DNA of 64,000 nucleotides from Rhizomucor pusillus (Eukaryota > Mucoromycota > Mucoromycetes > Mucorales > Lichtheimiaceae). Location: NCBI GenBank assembly GCA_900175165.2, contig FWWN02000635.1, forward strand, positions 4,338 through 68,337, in the 5' to 3' direction. The notes beneath the pieces are model-generated. The model did no database searches and had not been told where the DNA came from. It worked only from the letters and a program-made list of their open reading frames with translations. Below, piece by piece: positions 46,811 to 57,126 of this stretch. A program made the translations under genes and the position numbers. The number at the start of each line of letters is the position of its first letter. Position 1 is the first letter of the stretch.

Positions 46811-48667
46811 ATGGAGAGATTACCTGCAGAAGTTCTCAGCAGCATCGTTGCGTGGGTACCAAAAGAGAGTCTCGTGGTTTGCATGTTAGTGTGCCGACAT
46901 TGGCACGCTGCCTCGCGTCGCAAGCTCTATGAGGCTGTAAAAATTCATAGCCGGCGACAGTTCAAACGGTTTATTTGGTCTATCGAGCAGTCTTCAGTTC
47001 ACGGCAAGCTGGTGCGCACTCTGGATATGGCACCCGGGCTTTCGCAAACAGAATTGGAGATGCTTACATTGCTGCTGCCGAACCTACGAGAGCTATGCAT
47101 GTCTAGCGATGCGTGGCGTCATTTGGCCTACACCGACAAGCTGAAAGATTGGAAAAATTTGACTGCAGCACCTACATTCTCAAACATCAAGATGTTTACA
47201 ATGTTCTTCCACACCATGGGATCACAGTTGACGCGTCTGCAGCTTGAACCGCCGATATCAGACCATCTTTGCTCAAATGATCGAATATTCAAAGTTCTCA
47301 CTGGCATGCCTTGTCTGGAGCAATTAAACCTGCAATGCACGAAAATGTATGATCAACTGCCTGAAGATGGTGGGACAGATGGACAACTGCACCTTACACT
47401 CGATTGGCTAGCATCGCTGCATCGCGTAGCAGCGCATTTGAAAAGCCTATCCTTAAGTGATGTCATTTTCCTGCCTGCATCCGCTTCAGGGATGGCAGCT
47501 GCAAACGATTTCGAGTTTGAGAAAATGCAGAGCCTAGATCTGGAGGGCTGTATATGCGATTTCGCCTGGATAGAAGATCACATACCTCGATTATTCAATA
47601 ATATCGAGAATCTGCAGGCAGAAATTAGGCTTGGTGTGGATGAACCAAATTTACAACACAAAATAGCGGATGCAACCTTTACTCTTCTTGCAAGATCAAC
47701 CAATCTTCGACGTGTTTGGTATCACTGGTCGACACAGCTACCTCAACTGCGCCTCGACAGTATCATACCAGACCTGATAGCACTTGGACGGCGCTACGAT
47801 GATATCACGCTTGACTCGTTATCCTTTAGATCTCTCGCACCACTGTTAAATCCAGAGACAACTACGAGCGCAGTGGTCGTCGCTTGGGAGCCACTGGATG
47901 TGACTTTCCGATTGCTGCAACACTTCAAATGCTTGACGGAACTCTCACTCGATGTGAACAGTCTACTTTATACCCTGCACATCGATTTGATACTTGATTG
48001 TCTGCGCAAACTCGAAGTACTTTCGTTGATCCGGGCAAATTCTATAGACTGTCGTGAGTACTCCGGACGTTCTAAGTACCGGCATCCGCTATCATGCTTG
48101 GAAATTATGGAAGCAGGGCTCAAATCTCGTGCAATCAGCTATGTAGCACAACGGTGTCTCGATTTGGAGGAGCTTTTAATGACAGAAGTCTATATGGAAG
48201 AAGATCAAGAGGAAGGTTGTCTGACACTAAATTTCCCAAGTCAAACATTCAACAGCATTGCTCTCGACCAGATATACCGGAGCCCAACCGGTAAATACGT
48301 CCCAGAGGACTTGTTTGAGGAATTTAGCGGCGTTCAGCTCATTGCAATATCGCAAATCAAGCGCATCCAAAAGAAAGTATCTCGACTGCAATCAAGATGC
48401 CAATCTCCTGATGCGGTTAAGGCTGTTCGAAAAGAACGAATCTACTATGCAGAGGATGACCTGGAACAAAGTTTTTTATACCAAAATATCTTCCATCTCT
48501 CAGATTTGGTGCTCCAAGATCTGAAAACCGTGATTCCGAGAGAAGAATGGGAGAATGAAGATGCTAGTAATTGGAAAAAGAGCTTGGAATATGGATTCAT
48601 ACACTTTATATGCCAGGATGTGAAAAAAGTTCAATTTAACGGTGCTCAAGAATTAATATACTATTAG
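46811..48667 (+). CDS. F-box protein with leucine-rich region
   Basis: One uninterrupted frame of 618 residues. The N-terminus is an F-box (LPAEVLSSIVAWVPKESLVV, then CMLVCRHWHAASRRKLYEAV), which binds Skp1 in SCF ubiquitin ligases. The rest is Leu-rich with irregular LRR-like segments (LPNLRELCMSS, LEQLNLQCTKM, LKSLSLSDV, MQSLDLEGC, LEVLSLIRA, DLEELLMTEV) that would recruit substrates. The C-terminus (about 500-618) is charged. The substrate is unknown. Such intronless F-box/LRR genes are numerous in this group of fungi. Confidence 0.85.
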   Translation: MERLPAEVLSSIVAWVPKESLVVCMLVCRHWHAASRRKLYEAVKIHSRRQFKRFIWSIEQSSVHGKLVRTLDMAPGLSQTELEMLTLLLPNLRELCMSSDAWRHLAYTDKLKDWKNLTAAPTFSNIKMFTMFFHTMGSQLTRLQLEPPISDHLCSNDRIFKVLTGMPCLEQLNLQCTKMYDQLPEDGGTDGQLHLTLDWLASLHRVAAHLKSLSLSDVIFLPASASGMAAANDFEFEKMQSLDLEGCICDFAWIEDHIPRLFNNIENLQAEIRLGVDEPNLQHKIADATFTLLARSTNLRRVWYHWSTQLPQLRLDSIIPDLIALGRRYDDITLDSLSFRSLAPLLNPETTTSAVVVAWEPLDVTFRLLQHFKCLTELSLDVNSLLYTLHIDLILDCLRKLEVLSLIRANSIDCREYSGRSKYRHPLSCLEIMEAGLKSRAISYVAQRCLDLEELLMTEVYMEEDQEEGCLTLNFPSQTFNSIALDQIYRSPTGKYVPEDLFEEFSGVQLIAISQIKRIQKKVSRLQSRCQSPDAVKAVRKERIYYAEDDLEQSFLYQNIFHLSDLVLQDLKTVIPREEWENEDASNWKKSLEYGFIHFICQDVKKVQFNGAQELIYY

Positions 48668-49902
48668 TACAGGATTCCACAGCTACAATAATGATATATC
48701 CAGGCTTTGCAAAATCCGCAATAAAAGCTGCCTGTCTACCTCTACCAATGATGTGAGCCAAACAAAGATTTACAGAACCGGCGTCGGTTAATTTATTGCA
48801 ACTGGAGCCCATATAAATTGTATGTTCACATGAAGTTGCACAATACGTCGCCGTTTAGTCATCAAATGATCTGAGAGTTTGATGGCTGTCTCTAGCGAAC
48901 AAACGTTAGGCGTAAGATCAGATGACATTCTGCAGGGAAGAAATTGACATCCATTGCACAAATAAGGTACATGCTGCCTGTTTCTGCTTCAATGCATGGA
49001 AAAATAAGTGGACAGCAAGAAAGGAGGACGATATTCCTTTGTGAATTACTTTTGTTCTCTTACAGATGGGGTTGATGCTACGTAGTTCTGCAGCAAGACA
49101 TACAGAATGTATTCTTCGGGGCAATTCTACATAAGTGTACTGTCTTCGTAGTTATTTCCAAAAGGATTAATGAAGCAATTGAAAAAAGTAGTAATTAACA
49201 GCAGAACGAACTTCCAGCAATTCTTACACTGAAACAAGGATATTCACCGTTTGGATGATGGCCTGACTAAAGAGGGTGAGGTGGGGTGTATTTTCCGAAT
49301 GGTAACACGATGCAAAGGTGATGAGAAAAATGATCAAGCTGGATATGGAATAACGTTTAGACAGCCTGCTTACATCACGAGAGACTAATTCGCTACGGAT
49401 TGAGGTGGCACTTGCTATACGGACTAACAGAAACCTAATATATACAAGGTTTTCCAGGCAATGGAAAAGTAATCGTAGAACACTTCCTTCGTTTCTTTCT
49501 CCTTTTGCTCTGTTCAACTTTACATGCGCATCATGTGCTGATGAAATCATGTACACATACGGCTGGGAACCTACTTTAATTGCGGTCCTGCTGCTGGGTA
49601 ATAGCGACTGTCTATTTGTGTACGTGGGAAATGAGTGAGATCTTCTGTGTTATTATCAAGTAAATGGCAGAAAAAAATGTGGAGAATTCTTTTCCCCATA
49701 CGAAGAAAATTATCCGGGTGGAGTTTATGTAAACCTGCGCTCCATCTACTTCTTTACGGGGAAATAGCGCGCTTTTTTGCATATATGCTGCGTTAATGCA
49801 CACAGTAAACTCTATTGCTGCAAAGCATATAAAAAGGTGAGGGAGTCCGCACTGCAATTGGCAAATACACAAAAGACCTCTCGCTTGAGACAGTAGAGCA
49901 GG
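48668..49902. other. intergenic upstream of the arabinofuranosidase
   Basis: No gene is supported; the frames present lack domains. TATAAAAA at 49828-49835, 68-75 bases before the ATG, is a good TATA box for the next gene. Confidence 0.55.
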
Positions 49903-52044
49903 ATGAAGGTGATAGAGACTGGAAATGAGACCCGCACAGATATACTTATTAGGAGTTTTTGCGATAGGTATTCACAATTACAGCTGCGCTGGCCTTGGCT
50001 GTCTCTGCCGTGTCCGCTTTGGACCTCACTATCCGCAACGATGTCCCCGGTAACGCTACATCACCCCTTCAATATGGTATCATGTACGAAGACATCAACC
50101 GCTGCGGCGACAGCGGTAAGTAGAGTAATAGTACTGAGATCAGATACTTTCTCTTCTTCTAACATTGTCACGTGCAAAAGGTATCTACAACCAGATGCTC
50201 CGCAACTGGAACTTCCAGGCATCCGACAATGGCAGTGCACCCACCACTGAATTCTGGAGTGCCATTGGAGAGGGCGCAAGCATTACACTGGATAACGAGA
50301 CTCCATTGAACAAAGTGAACAAGAACTCGCTCCGCTTGGACATCTCCTCCAGCGCGTCGGACAGGGTCGGTATTGCGAACGAAGGCTGGTGGGGTCTCCG
50401 CGTACAACCTGATGAAAAGTACAAGGCCAGCTTCTTTGCCAAATCCAGCGCCTACTCTGGTCCTCTCAACGTCACTCTCGAAACTTCAAGCGGTCAAGTC
50501 TTGGCATCCACCGCAGTCAAAGGCTTGTCGAATGAATTCCAAAAGTTTGAAGTCACTCTGTCTCCCTCGGTCTCCAAGACCTCCATCGACAACAAGTTTG
50601 TTGTATCTGTTGACGGCGCTTCTGCGCAAGGCGCATCCATCAACTTCCAAGTGTTTACTTTGTTTGGTGAGACTTACAAGGACCGTGAGAATGGTTTGCG
50701 CAAGGACTTGGCCGAAGTCCTGATGGGTATGAACCCTAGCTTCTTCCGTTTCCCTGGAGGCAACAACATGGAAGGTCAGACCATTCCTGTTCGATGGAAG
50801 TGGAACGAGACCATTGGTCCATTGGAAGAACGCGTTGGCCGCATGGGGGACTGGACATACTGGAACACCAACGGTCAGGGCTTGCTGGATTACATGTACA
50901 TGTGCGAAGATATGGGCATGGAACCTATTCTTGGCGTCTACGCAGGCTATTCCTTGAAAGGCGACAGCGTTCCTGAAGATGAACTCGAACCTTACATTCA
51001 GGAAGTCCTCAACGAGCTGGAATACTTGACGGGCGACTCTTCCACCACCTATGGCAAGCTCCGTGCTGAGCACGGCCGCGAAGAGCCATTCAAACTCCAA
51101 TACATTGAAATCGGTAACGAAGACTTCTTCAGCACTACATACAATTACCGCTACAAGGCCTACTACGATGCTATCAAGAAGAAATACCCTGATCTCAAGT
51201 TCATCGAGACCACCAGCCAAGACGAGCGTCCTTGGGATATCATCGACGACCACTACTACAACAATGTCCCTGACATGATTGCAGACTTTGATCACTATGA
51301 CAACTGGCCTCGCAATGGAACTGGCGTCTTCGTCGGCGAATTCGGTACCAACGTCAAGGGCTGCTGTGGCGACTCTCCTGCCAACATGCAAGCTGCTTTG
51401 GCTGATGCCGTCTTTATAACCGGTCTTGAGCGCAACGCAGACTTGGTCAAGATGATTGCTTACGCACCTACCATGAAGCGTGAAGGTCACGAACAATGGA
51501 ACCCAGGCAAGTATTTCGCAGCCTTTTATCTTGTACAATGTCCACATGCTTACAAATATGTTTCCAAATAGATATCGTCCACTTTGACACCGAATCTATC
51601 TGGTTGACTCCCAGCTATTATGCGTTCCAAATGTGGAGCAAGAACCGTAAGTCTTGCATAGTTTTCCCAATACAAGCCATTTTTTACTGACTGTTACACG
51701 AATAACACATAGGTGCTGATACCATCCTCCAAGTCGATGCTACCAATGGTGGTTTTGATCCCTTGTACTGGGTTGTCGGCTCCAGAAAGGACACCAAGCA
51801 GATCTTTGTCAAGATGGTCAACACTGGCAACTCTAGCGAAACTGTCAACTTCCAATTGCAGAACGCAGCAGTCCACTCTGAAGGTGTCGCACAGACCTTG
51901 ACCGGCGATTTGGATGCTGAGAACACCAAGGACAAGACTGTCGTCAAACCCGTCGAAAAGACCTTCAAGTTGGCTGGCAAGTCCTCCTTCAGCTACACCT
52001 TTGAGGCCAACTCCGTCACCGTTTTGCTCTTGCATGAAATGTAA
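49903..52044 (+). CDS. secreted GH51 alpha-L-arabinofuranosidase
   Basis: Five exons: 49903-49908, 49968-50115, 50181-51506, 51572-51646 and 51713-52044. They total 1887 bases, giving 628 residues. Exon 1 is just ATGAAG. Only this choice gives an uninterrupted signal peptide (MKVFTITAALALAVSAVSA). An N-terminal carbohydrate-binding-like beta domain follows, then the GH51 barrel with FRFPGGNNMEG. The acid/base Glu is in YIEIGNED (about E365) and the nucleophile in VGEFGT (about E438). It then has QWNPDIVHFDTESIWLTPSY and a C-terminal beta domain. The enzyme releases arabinose from arabinoxylan and arabinan outside the cell. The intron at 51507 starts with GC (GCAAGT), needed for the WNPD joint. 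Confidence 0.93.
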
Positions 52045-52592
52045 TTTATTTCTCTGATACTCTCTTCCTCTCCTCCACCTACTACACCTTGAAATACTAC
52101 ATTATATATTTATATAAAGTTTTGAAGGCTTCTTCCGCTTGTAATTCTACTATTATGCAATACAGATCCTACTATTAGCATTAAGTCAACAATCTCCGCG
52201 CTTGGGTCCATTATATATACAAAGTTTAGAACTGCTTGCAGATCAATACAACGTAAATATCCAGTTAATACCAATTACTTCCACGTAAATTATGACCTGT
52301 TTCGAATGGCCGGCACGATTAGTTGTATGAAAATTCGACGCATCGCAATAAAAGAATTACAATAACGGAAGACTTTAACGCAGATACCTAATTACAATTC
52401 TATATCATAAAACGTGTTCCTGTAACGGGGGCCGTGTGACGCAAAGATCATTTCAAAATCCCATCATTACATGGGTTGTCAAGATTTGTCCCAATTTTTA
52501 TATATATCCGGGATATATATACCCTTCCTCTTTCCGGGCGTACCCTACTGTTATTTTCAATTCTTATTATCTTTCTTTTTTCAATAAAAAAC
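52045..52592. other. intergenic with promoter of the GPD gene
   Basis: Contains a TATATATA core at about 52513-52520, 73-80 bases before the next ATG, followed by a pyrimidine-rich leader (ccttcctctttcc, and later ctttctttttt), typical of highly expressed fungal genes. No gene was seen. Confidence 0.55.
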
Positions 52593-54133
52593 ATGTCAAA
52601 GCTCAAAGTAGCCATTATCGGATCAGGAAACTGGCAAGGGCTACGGGCGGGTGTGGTATATTACATTGCACTGCTTACAATTAAATATATAGGGGATCAG
52701 CCATTGCTAAGGTGGTCGGCGAGAATGTGCAAAAGCACTCTGCCGCGTTCGAGGAACTTGTCCGAGTGTGGGTATTCCAAGAACAAATCGATGGTCGAAA
52801 CTTGACAGATATTATGAATGAAGAACACGAGAACACAAAGTATGAATGAATTCCTGGCCTACCAAATACCCTCCTCCCATTCTGACACCAGAGTTACTCT
52901 CTTTTTTAGGTATCTCCCTGGTGTCAAATTACCTAAAAATTTGAAAGCTATACCGGATGTCAGAGAAGCAGCGCAAGATGCTGACATACTGCTTTTCGTT
53001 CTTCCTCATCAGGCAAGTTGTGATCGTTCAAGCGAAGAAGCTGTGTGTACTGATGATCTTCAAGTTTGTTTACAAGACCTGCGAGTCGCTGCGAGACGTC
53101 ATTTCGGGCCAATGCATTGGTATAACGCTGACGAAAGGTCTCGATTTCCGAGAAAATAATATCCAGTTATTTTCCGAAGAGATATCAAAAATTCTCAACA
53201 TTCGGTGCGCTGCATTGAGCGGTGCCAACTTGGCCAATGAGGTAGCCGAAGAGAGATTTGGAGAGACTACCATCGCAGTCAAGGATCCTAAAGACGGAGA
53301 GATATTCTACAAGGTAAAAAGAAGTCAGTGCTAATATATTTATGCAAGGCTGACATTTTCCTATCTACAAACACAAAGCTCTTCCATACAAAGTACTTTA
53401 ACGTAGCTGTGATTGAAGACTACACAGGCCTGCAGATCTGCGGTGCTCTGAAGAACGTGGTCGCATTAGGAGCAGGTTTCTGCGATGGGTTAAAGTAAGG
53501 AGGATCGGTTCAATCTTGGATGTATTTTTTTTTACCAATATCTTATTATTTTAGGTACGGAAACAATACAAAGTCGGCCATGATACGCCGCGGATTGCTT
53601 GAAATGAGGAAGTTTGGCAAGACGTTTTTTGGTGGCGTGCATACTGAGACATTCTTTGGTAAGAAAGGGTGATTTCAGAGTGATGCAGGGATAGCACTGA
53701 CACAACTATCTGTCTTTATTTTCTAGAATCATGCGGCATCGCCGATCTGATAACCACGTGCGCTGGCGGACGCAACCGTCGGGTGGCCGAAGCATTCATC
53801 AATTCAGACAAGGTGAAGATAATTGTTCATTTTTACGTAGGATTCTATTGCTGACCCATGCCGAAACTGGGTAAAAAAAATTAGACAATTGATCAAATCG
53901 AACAAGAAATGCTTAATGGTCAGAAACTGCAAGGCGCAACAACTGCGCAGGAGGTACATAACTTTTTGGTAGCGAGGAACATGACCAAAGAGTAAGTTCC
54001 CTATTTTGCATAAGAAAAGATGGTTACTGAGAGTCAATTCGTCGATGATAGGTTCCCGCTCATGACAGCCGTGTACAAGGTCGTGTACGAACGTGCCCCG
54101 GCAGAGACTATCATAGAGTTTTTACAGACATAA
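52593..54133 (+). CDS. GPD1: NAD-dependent glycerol-3-phosphate dehydrogenase
   Basis: Nine exons: 52593-52633, 52693-52839, 52910-53012, 53065-53313, 53379-53494, 53555-53658, 53727-53812, 53885-53991 and 54052-54133. They total 1035 bases, giving 344 residues, the normal length. It has the NAD-binding motif GSGNWGSAIAK, then [22 protein letters not shown], the catalytic-lysine region [18 protein letters not shown] and [10 protein letters not shown]. It reduces dihydroxyacetone phosphate to glycerol-3-phosphate in the cytosol, feeding glycerol (osmotic stress), lipid synthesis and NADH reoxidation. Two introns, 52634-52692 and 53013-53064, begin with GC; one splits GNW/GSAI and the other follows LPHQ. 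No peroxisomal or mitochondrial signal is evident. Confidence 0.95.
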
Positions 54134-54262
54134 GACGAGGCAAATTTTAGATTGTAAATGGGTGATTATTCACGCGTGCATCTCTATCGGAATGCAAATA
54201 AAACCGAGCTAGATGTGGAAGTCAGTATGTCCCAGATCGGATTATCCCATTTTTACCACATA

Positions 54263-55639
54263 ATGGCATTCCGTTTCCGGCCCTCGTTGCTGGCAACGCG
54301 CAATGTGCGTACAAGCTTCAACGCGCAACAGTACCTTGCCAGCACTACGCGCCGTATCCAACCTGCGTTCGCACTTCAGTCTCTGCGGTGTCGTTCCACA
54401 GCTGGTAACGGAGCACAAAGCGGTGCAGCTGAGACCCGCACAATCACAATCCCAACTCTGCCCAAAGTCCTGATCGGATTGGCACTCGCATGTCTTACTG
54501 TTGGATTGTACGAATACCTTGTGTCCGACATTCAAAAGTATCCTCCGGATATCCGGCAAGCGCTGCGCAAGGCCCTTTACTACCAGCATAACGGCAAAGA
54601 TCTGAATTCGTCAGTCAAGTACTTTCGCGAGGCTCTACAGCTCGCGCTCGAGTCGTCCGAGATGGAGCGAGACGGTGCACCTTTGACGGGTATCATGATC
54701 CAACTCGGTGCACTGCTTGAGTCTATGGGCAGGCTCCCAGAAGCTCGGCAGACGTTGACGCTCGCGCTTCGTCACCTTGCAGGATTCGAAAACGACCGCG
54801 ACAGCCCGTCCAACAAACCAGACAGCGCATTTTTCGATTTGGATGTGGGTCAACTGCCACCTGCCACGCAAAAGAAACTCGTCGGTATTGCACAAAAGTT
54901 GGGCGATATCAATGCAAGCATGAAACGCGACGAGGATGCAGAGAAATGGTATACGTGGTCGGTCGAACATTTGCTCAAGATCTCGTCAAAACCTGTATCG
55001 CCCTACGGAGACTCGGACCAGATCATATTTGATAAAGAACACATGCCCAAATGGTTGACGGAAACAGAAATGGGTGCTGCGTTGGAAGCACTTGGTGGAT
55101 TCTATGCAGAGCGAAACAAACCAAGGTTAGCAGCAGCAGCAGTTTTCTAAAATATGTCGTAGCCGCTAAACGAGGAATACTACTAGCTATGCAATTCATC
55201 TGTATCTCAGAGCTTTAACACTTTCGGGCGCACAGAATTGTCACTCGACGGTGATAATGAATAACTTGAGTGAAGCCTTTGCTTCAATGGGCAGAGTGGA
55301 CGAAGCAAAGCAGTGGGCAGAGCGAGGATTAGAGCTTGCAGAGAATCCAAACACTGCAAAAATCGACAATGACGCTCCTGTTTGCAATGAATCGTACGGT
55401 GTCCTCCTGTACAATATGGGCATTCTGCTGGAGGTGGGGTTTCTAACAGGAAAAGTATTTTTGTTTGTTACTGACTTAAGTCTTTCTTCCACCGTGAATA
55501 ACAGCAAACGGATGACAAGAATGGCGCCATTGCATACTATGAAAAGGCCCGCAACCACGGCCGTCAGTACAAACTCTTAGAATGCATTCAACAATCGAAT
55601 CTTGCATTGCGTAGACTGCAACAACAACAACAACAATAA
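54263..55639 (+). CDS. mitochondrial inner-membrane TPR protein, MGR3-like
   Basis: Exons 54263-55125, 55187-55433 and 55505-55639 total 1245 bases, giving 414 residues. The N-terminus is Arg/Ser-rich without acids (MAFRFRPSLLATRNVRTSFN), as in a mitochondrial presequence. A single membrane helix follows (LIGLALACLTVGLYEYLV). Then come TPR-like helices (SSVKYFREALQLALES, IQLGALLESMGRLPEARQTL, MNNLSEAFASMGRVDEAKQW, ..AIAYYEKARNHG). This layout matches Mgr3, the adaptor that with Mgr1 feeds substrates to the i-AAA protease Yme1. The protein ends in a polyglutamine run encoded by a CAA microsatellite. An upstream in-frame ATG (54158) would spoil the presequence, so 54263 was preferred. Confidence 0.75.
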
Positions 55640-55651
55640 TAATAATAATAA
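55619..55651 (+). repeat. (CAA)6(TAA)5 microsatellite spanning a stop codon
   Basis: Six CAA codons at the end of the MGR3-like gene turn directly into five TAA triplets, the first being the stop codon at 55637-55639. Slippage would change the Gln tail length while always keeping a stop. Confidence 0.9.
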
Positions 55652-55774
55652 TAGTAACAACATTCGCCATAATTTAATTGTTACAATTATAATGAAACAA
55701 TGCGACAGTTGCCGGAAATTATTGCGTTTCTTTTCTCTTCTTCTTCCAGTTTTGGATCCATATAGTCAGCATCG

Positions 55775-56971
55775 ATGTCTTCATCGCTGGCTGTGCAGGT
55801 AGTATCCGGAATGACGATTCTAGGAATGCTCCTTGGATTCGTCTCGGTCTTTACCGTGCTGGTCATACCTATTCACACGCAGTTGGAATACTGGTATTCG
55901 GATTTTATTGACTGGCTCGGATGCTCAGAATACTGCTACTATGTACGCAATCAGAGATCTCCTCCTTCGTTTATGTGTAAACTTTTCTCCCAGCCGACGC
56001 ATTACGATGATATTCATTCACCGTTCTGTGTAATACATTTCATGGTCAATACCGCGATTGCCGTATCAGTTACTGAATTTTGCATTCGTCGAGTCAGAAA
56101 AAAGAAGGTTTCTATCTGACCCATTTTCTCGATTACTGTACATGCTAATTCAAGACAACGTATGTAGGTGAATGCAACGCAAGGAGCGAGATCAGATAGC
56201 AGGACGAAGAATAGGGAAGCAATATTCCGTGATAAAGCTCGGCCATTCTCAAGCACCAAGCCTTTGAAGAAACGAGATTTCCGCAGCTATAGCAGCAGGA
56301 ACAATGACCAGAAGCAGAAAGAATTAGATGACAGCCGCGCTGGTGAAACCGGGATGCAATGCGATGCAATGTTATTCCCAATCGACGACGCACAAAGAAA
56401 AAGCTTATTTCTTACAAGAAATTCTCCGGATGGGCTTGCTGAACGCGACAACACGAATATTTATGTGGCACGTGATATCCGTCTGCGAGGAGGAGATACG
56501 ATCGTGCTTTCTGATGGACAGTGCAGAAACAAGCGAAAAGAAAAGAACAACGACTATGGCGTCGCAGTAAGCAGCAATGGTAGTGATGGTAGAAACAGCG
56601 ACGAAGATGAAGAAGGTCTGGCGTCCGACAGTACACTTGCACCCACGGAGGATGATCTAGCGTTACCAGACACTGATACGAAAAAGCCAGATCTTGCTAT
56701 CGAATCTGTGGGGAACCTCCAGATCATCGCTCGCAGTGAATCGACGTTGCTGCAACAACTGCTCGACCATCCTGTCGACTGGGACACAAAGAATCGAGGA
56801 GCAACAGTTTATAGCAATATGAATCGGCATGCATTCTTATTTTTCACCTCAACAAATAACAGGGAGAGGAATCGATGGGCTGCAATATTCTCTGAACAGC
56901 GACGCTTTCCTCAATATAATAACTGCCAGAAGCAGCAGCAAAAGACTACTGCATCGCCGCCACCATCTTGA
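55775..56971 (+). CDS. unrecognised membrane protein with long polar tail
   Basis: Two exons, 55775-56107 and 56168-56971, total 1137 bases, giving 378 residues. The first about 110 residues hold two hydrophobic segments (VVSGMTILGMLLGFVSVFTV and FCVIHFMVNTAIAVSVTEFC). Between them is a loop with several Cys and Tyr residues (WLGCSEYCYYV). Basic residues (RRVRKKK) follow at the membrane exit. The remaining about 265 residues are polar and low complexity with acidic Ser/Asp stretches (NSDEDEEGLASDSTLAPTED) and a Gln-rich end. I do not recognise it. It could be an ER or plasma-membrane protein with a cytosolic disordered tail. It lies convergent to the VTC gene, 155 bases apart. Confidence 0.65.
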
Positions 56972-57126
56972 CACTTTAGCATAAATTTAAAGTTACAATC
57001 CTGTGAAAATACAATACATCTTTTTACTTATTGTATCAATCAAAGCAAACAGAAAAGAGAAATAAGATGAGGGAATGTGTGTGTTTGAAGCGGAGGTTAT
57101 ACATGGGAGCGCACATTGGATAACGT

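Noticed and set aside
49925..49983. Start at ATG 49925 (MRPAQIYLLGVFAI) for the arabinofuranosidase
   Set aside because: It would need a 16-base intron to reach the mature frame. The ATGAAG exon with a 59-base intron is far more plausible.
50486..51547. 353-residue open frame antisense to the arabinofuranosidase
   Set aside because: It mirrors a codon-biased, GC-rich sense exon, has no ATG-led domain and matches nothing recognisable. The sense strand has clear GH51 catalytic motifs.
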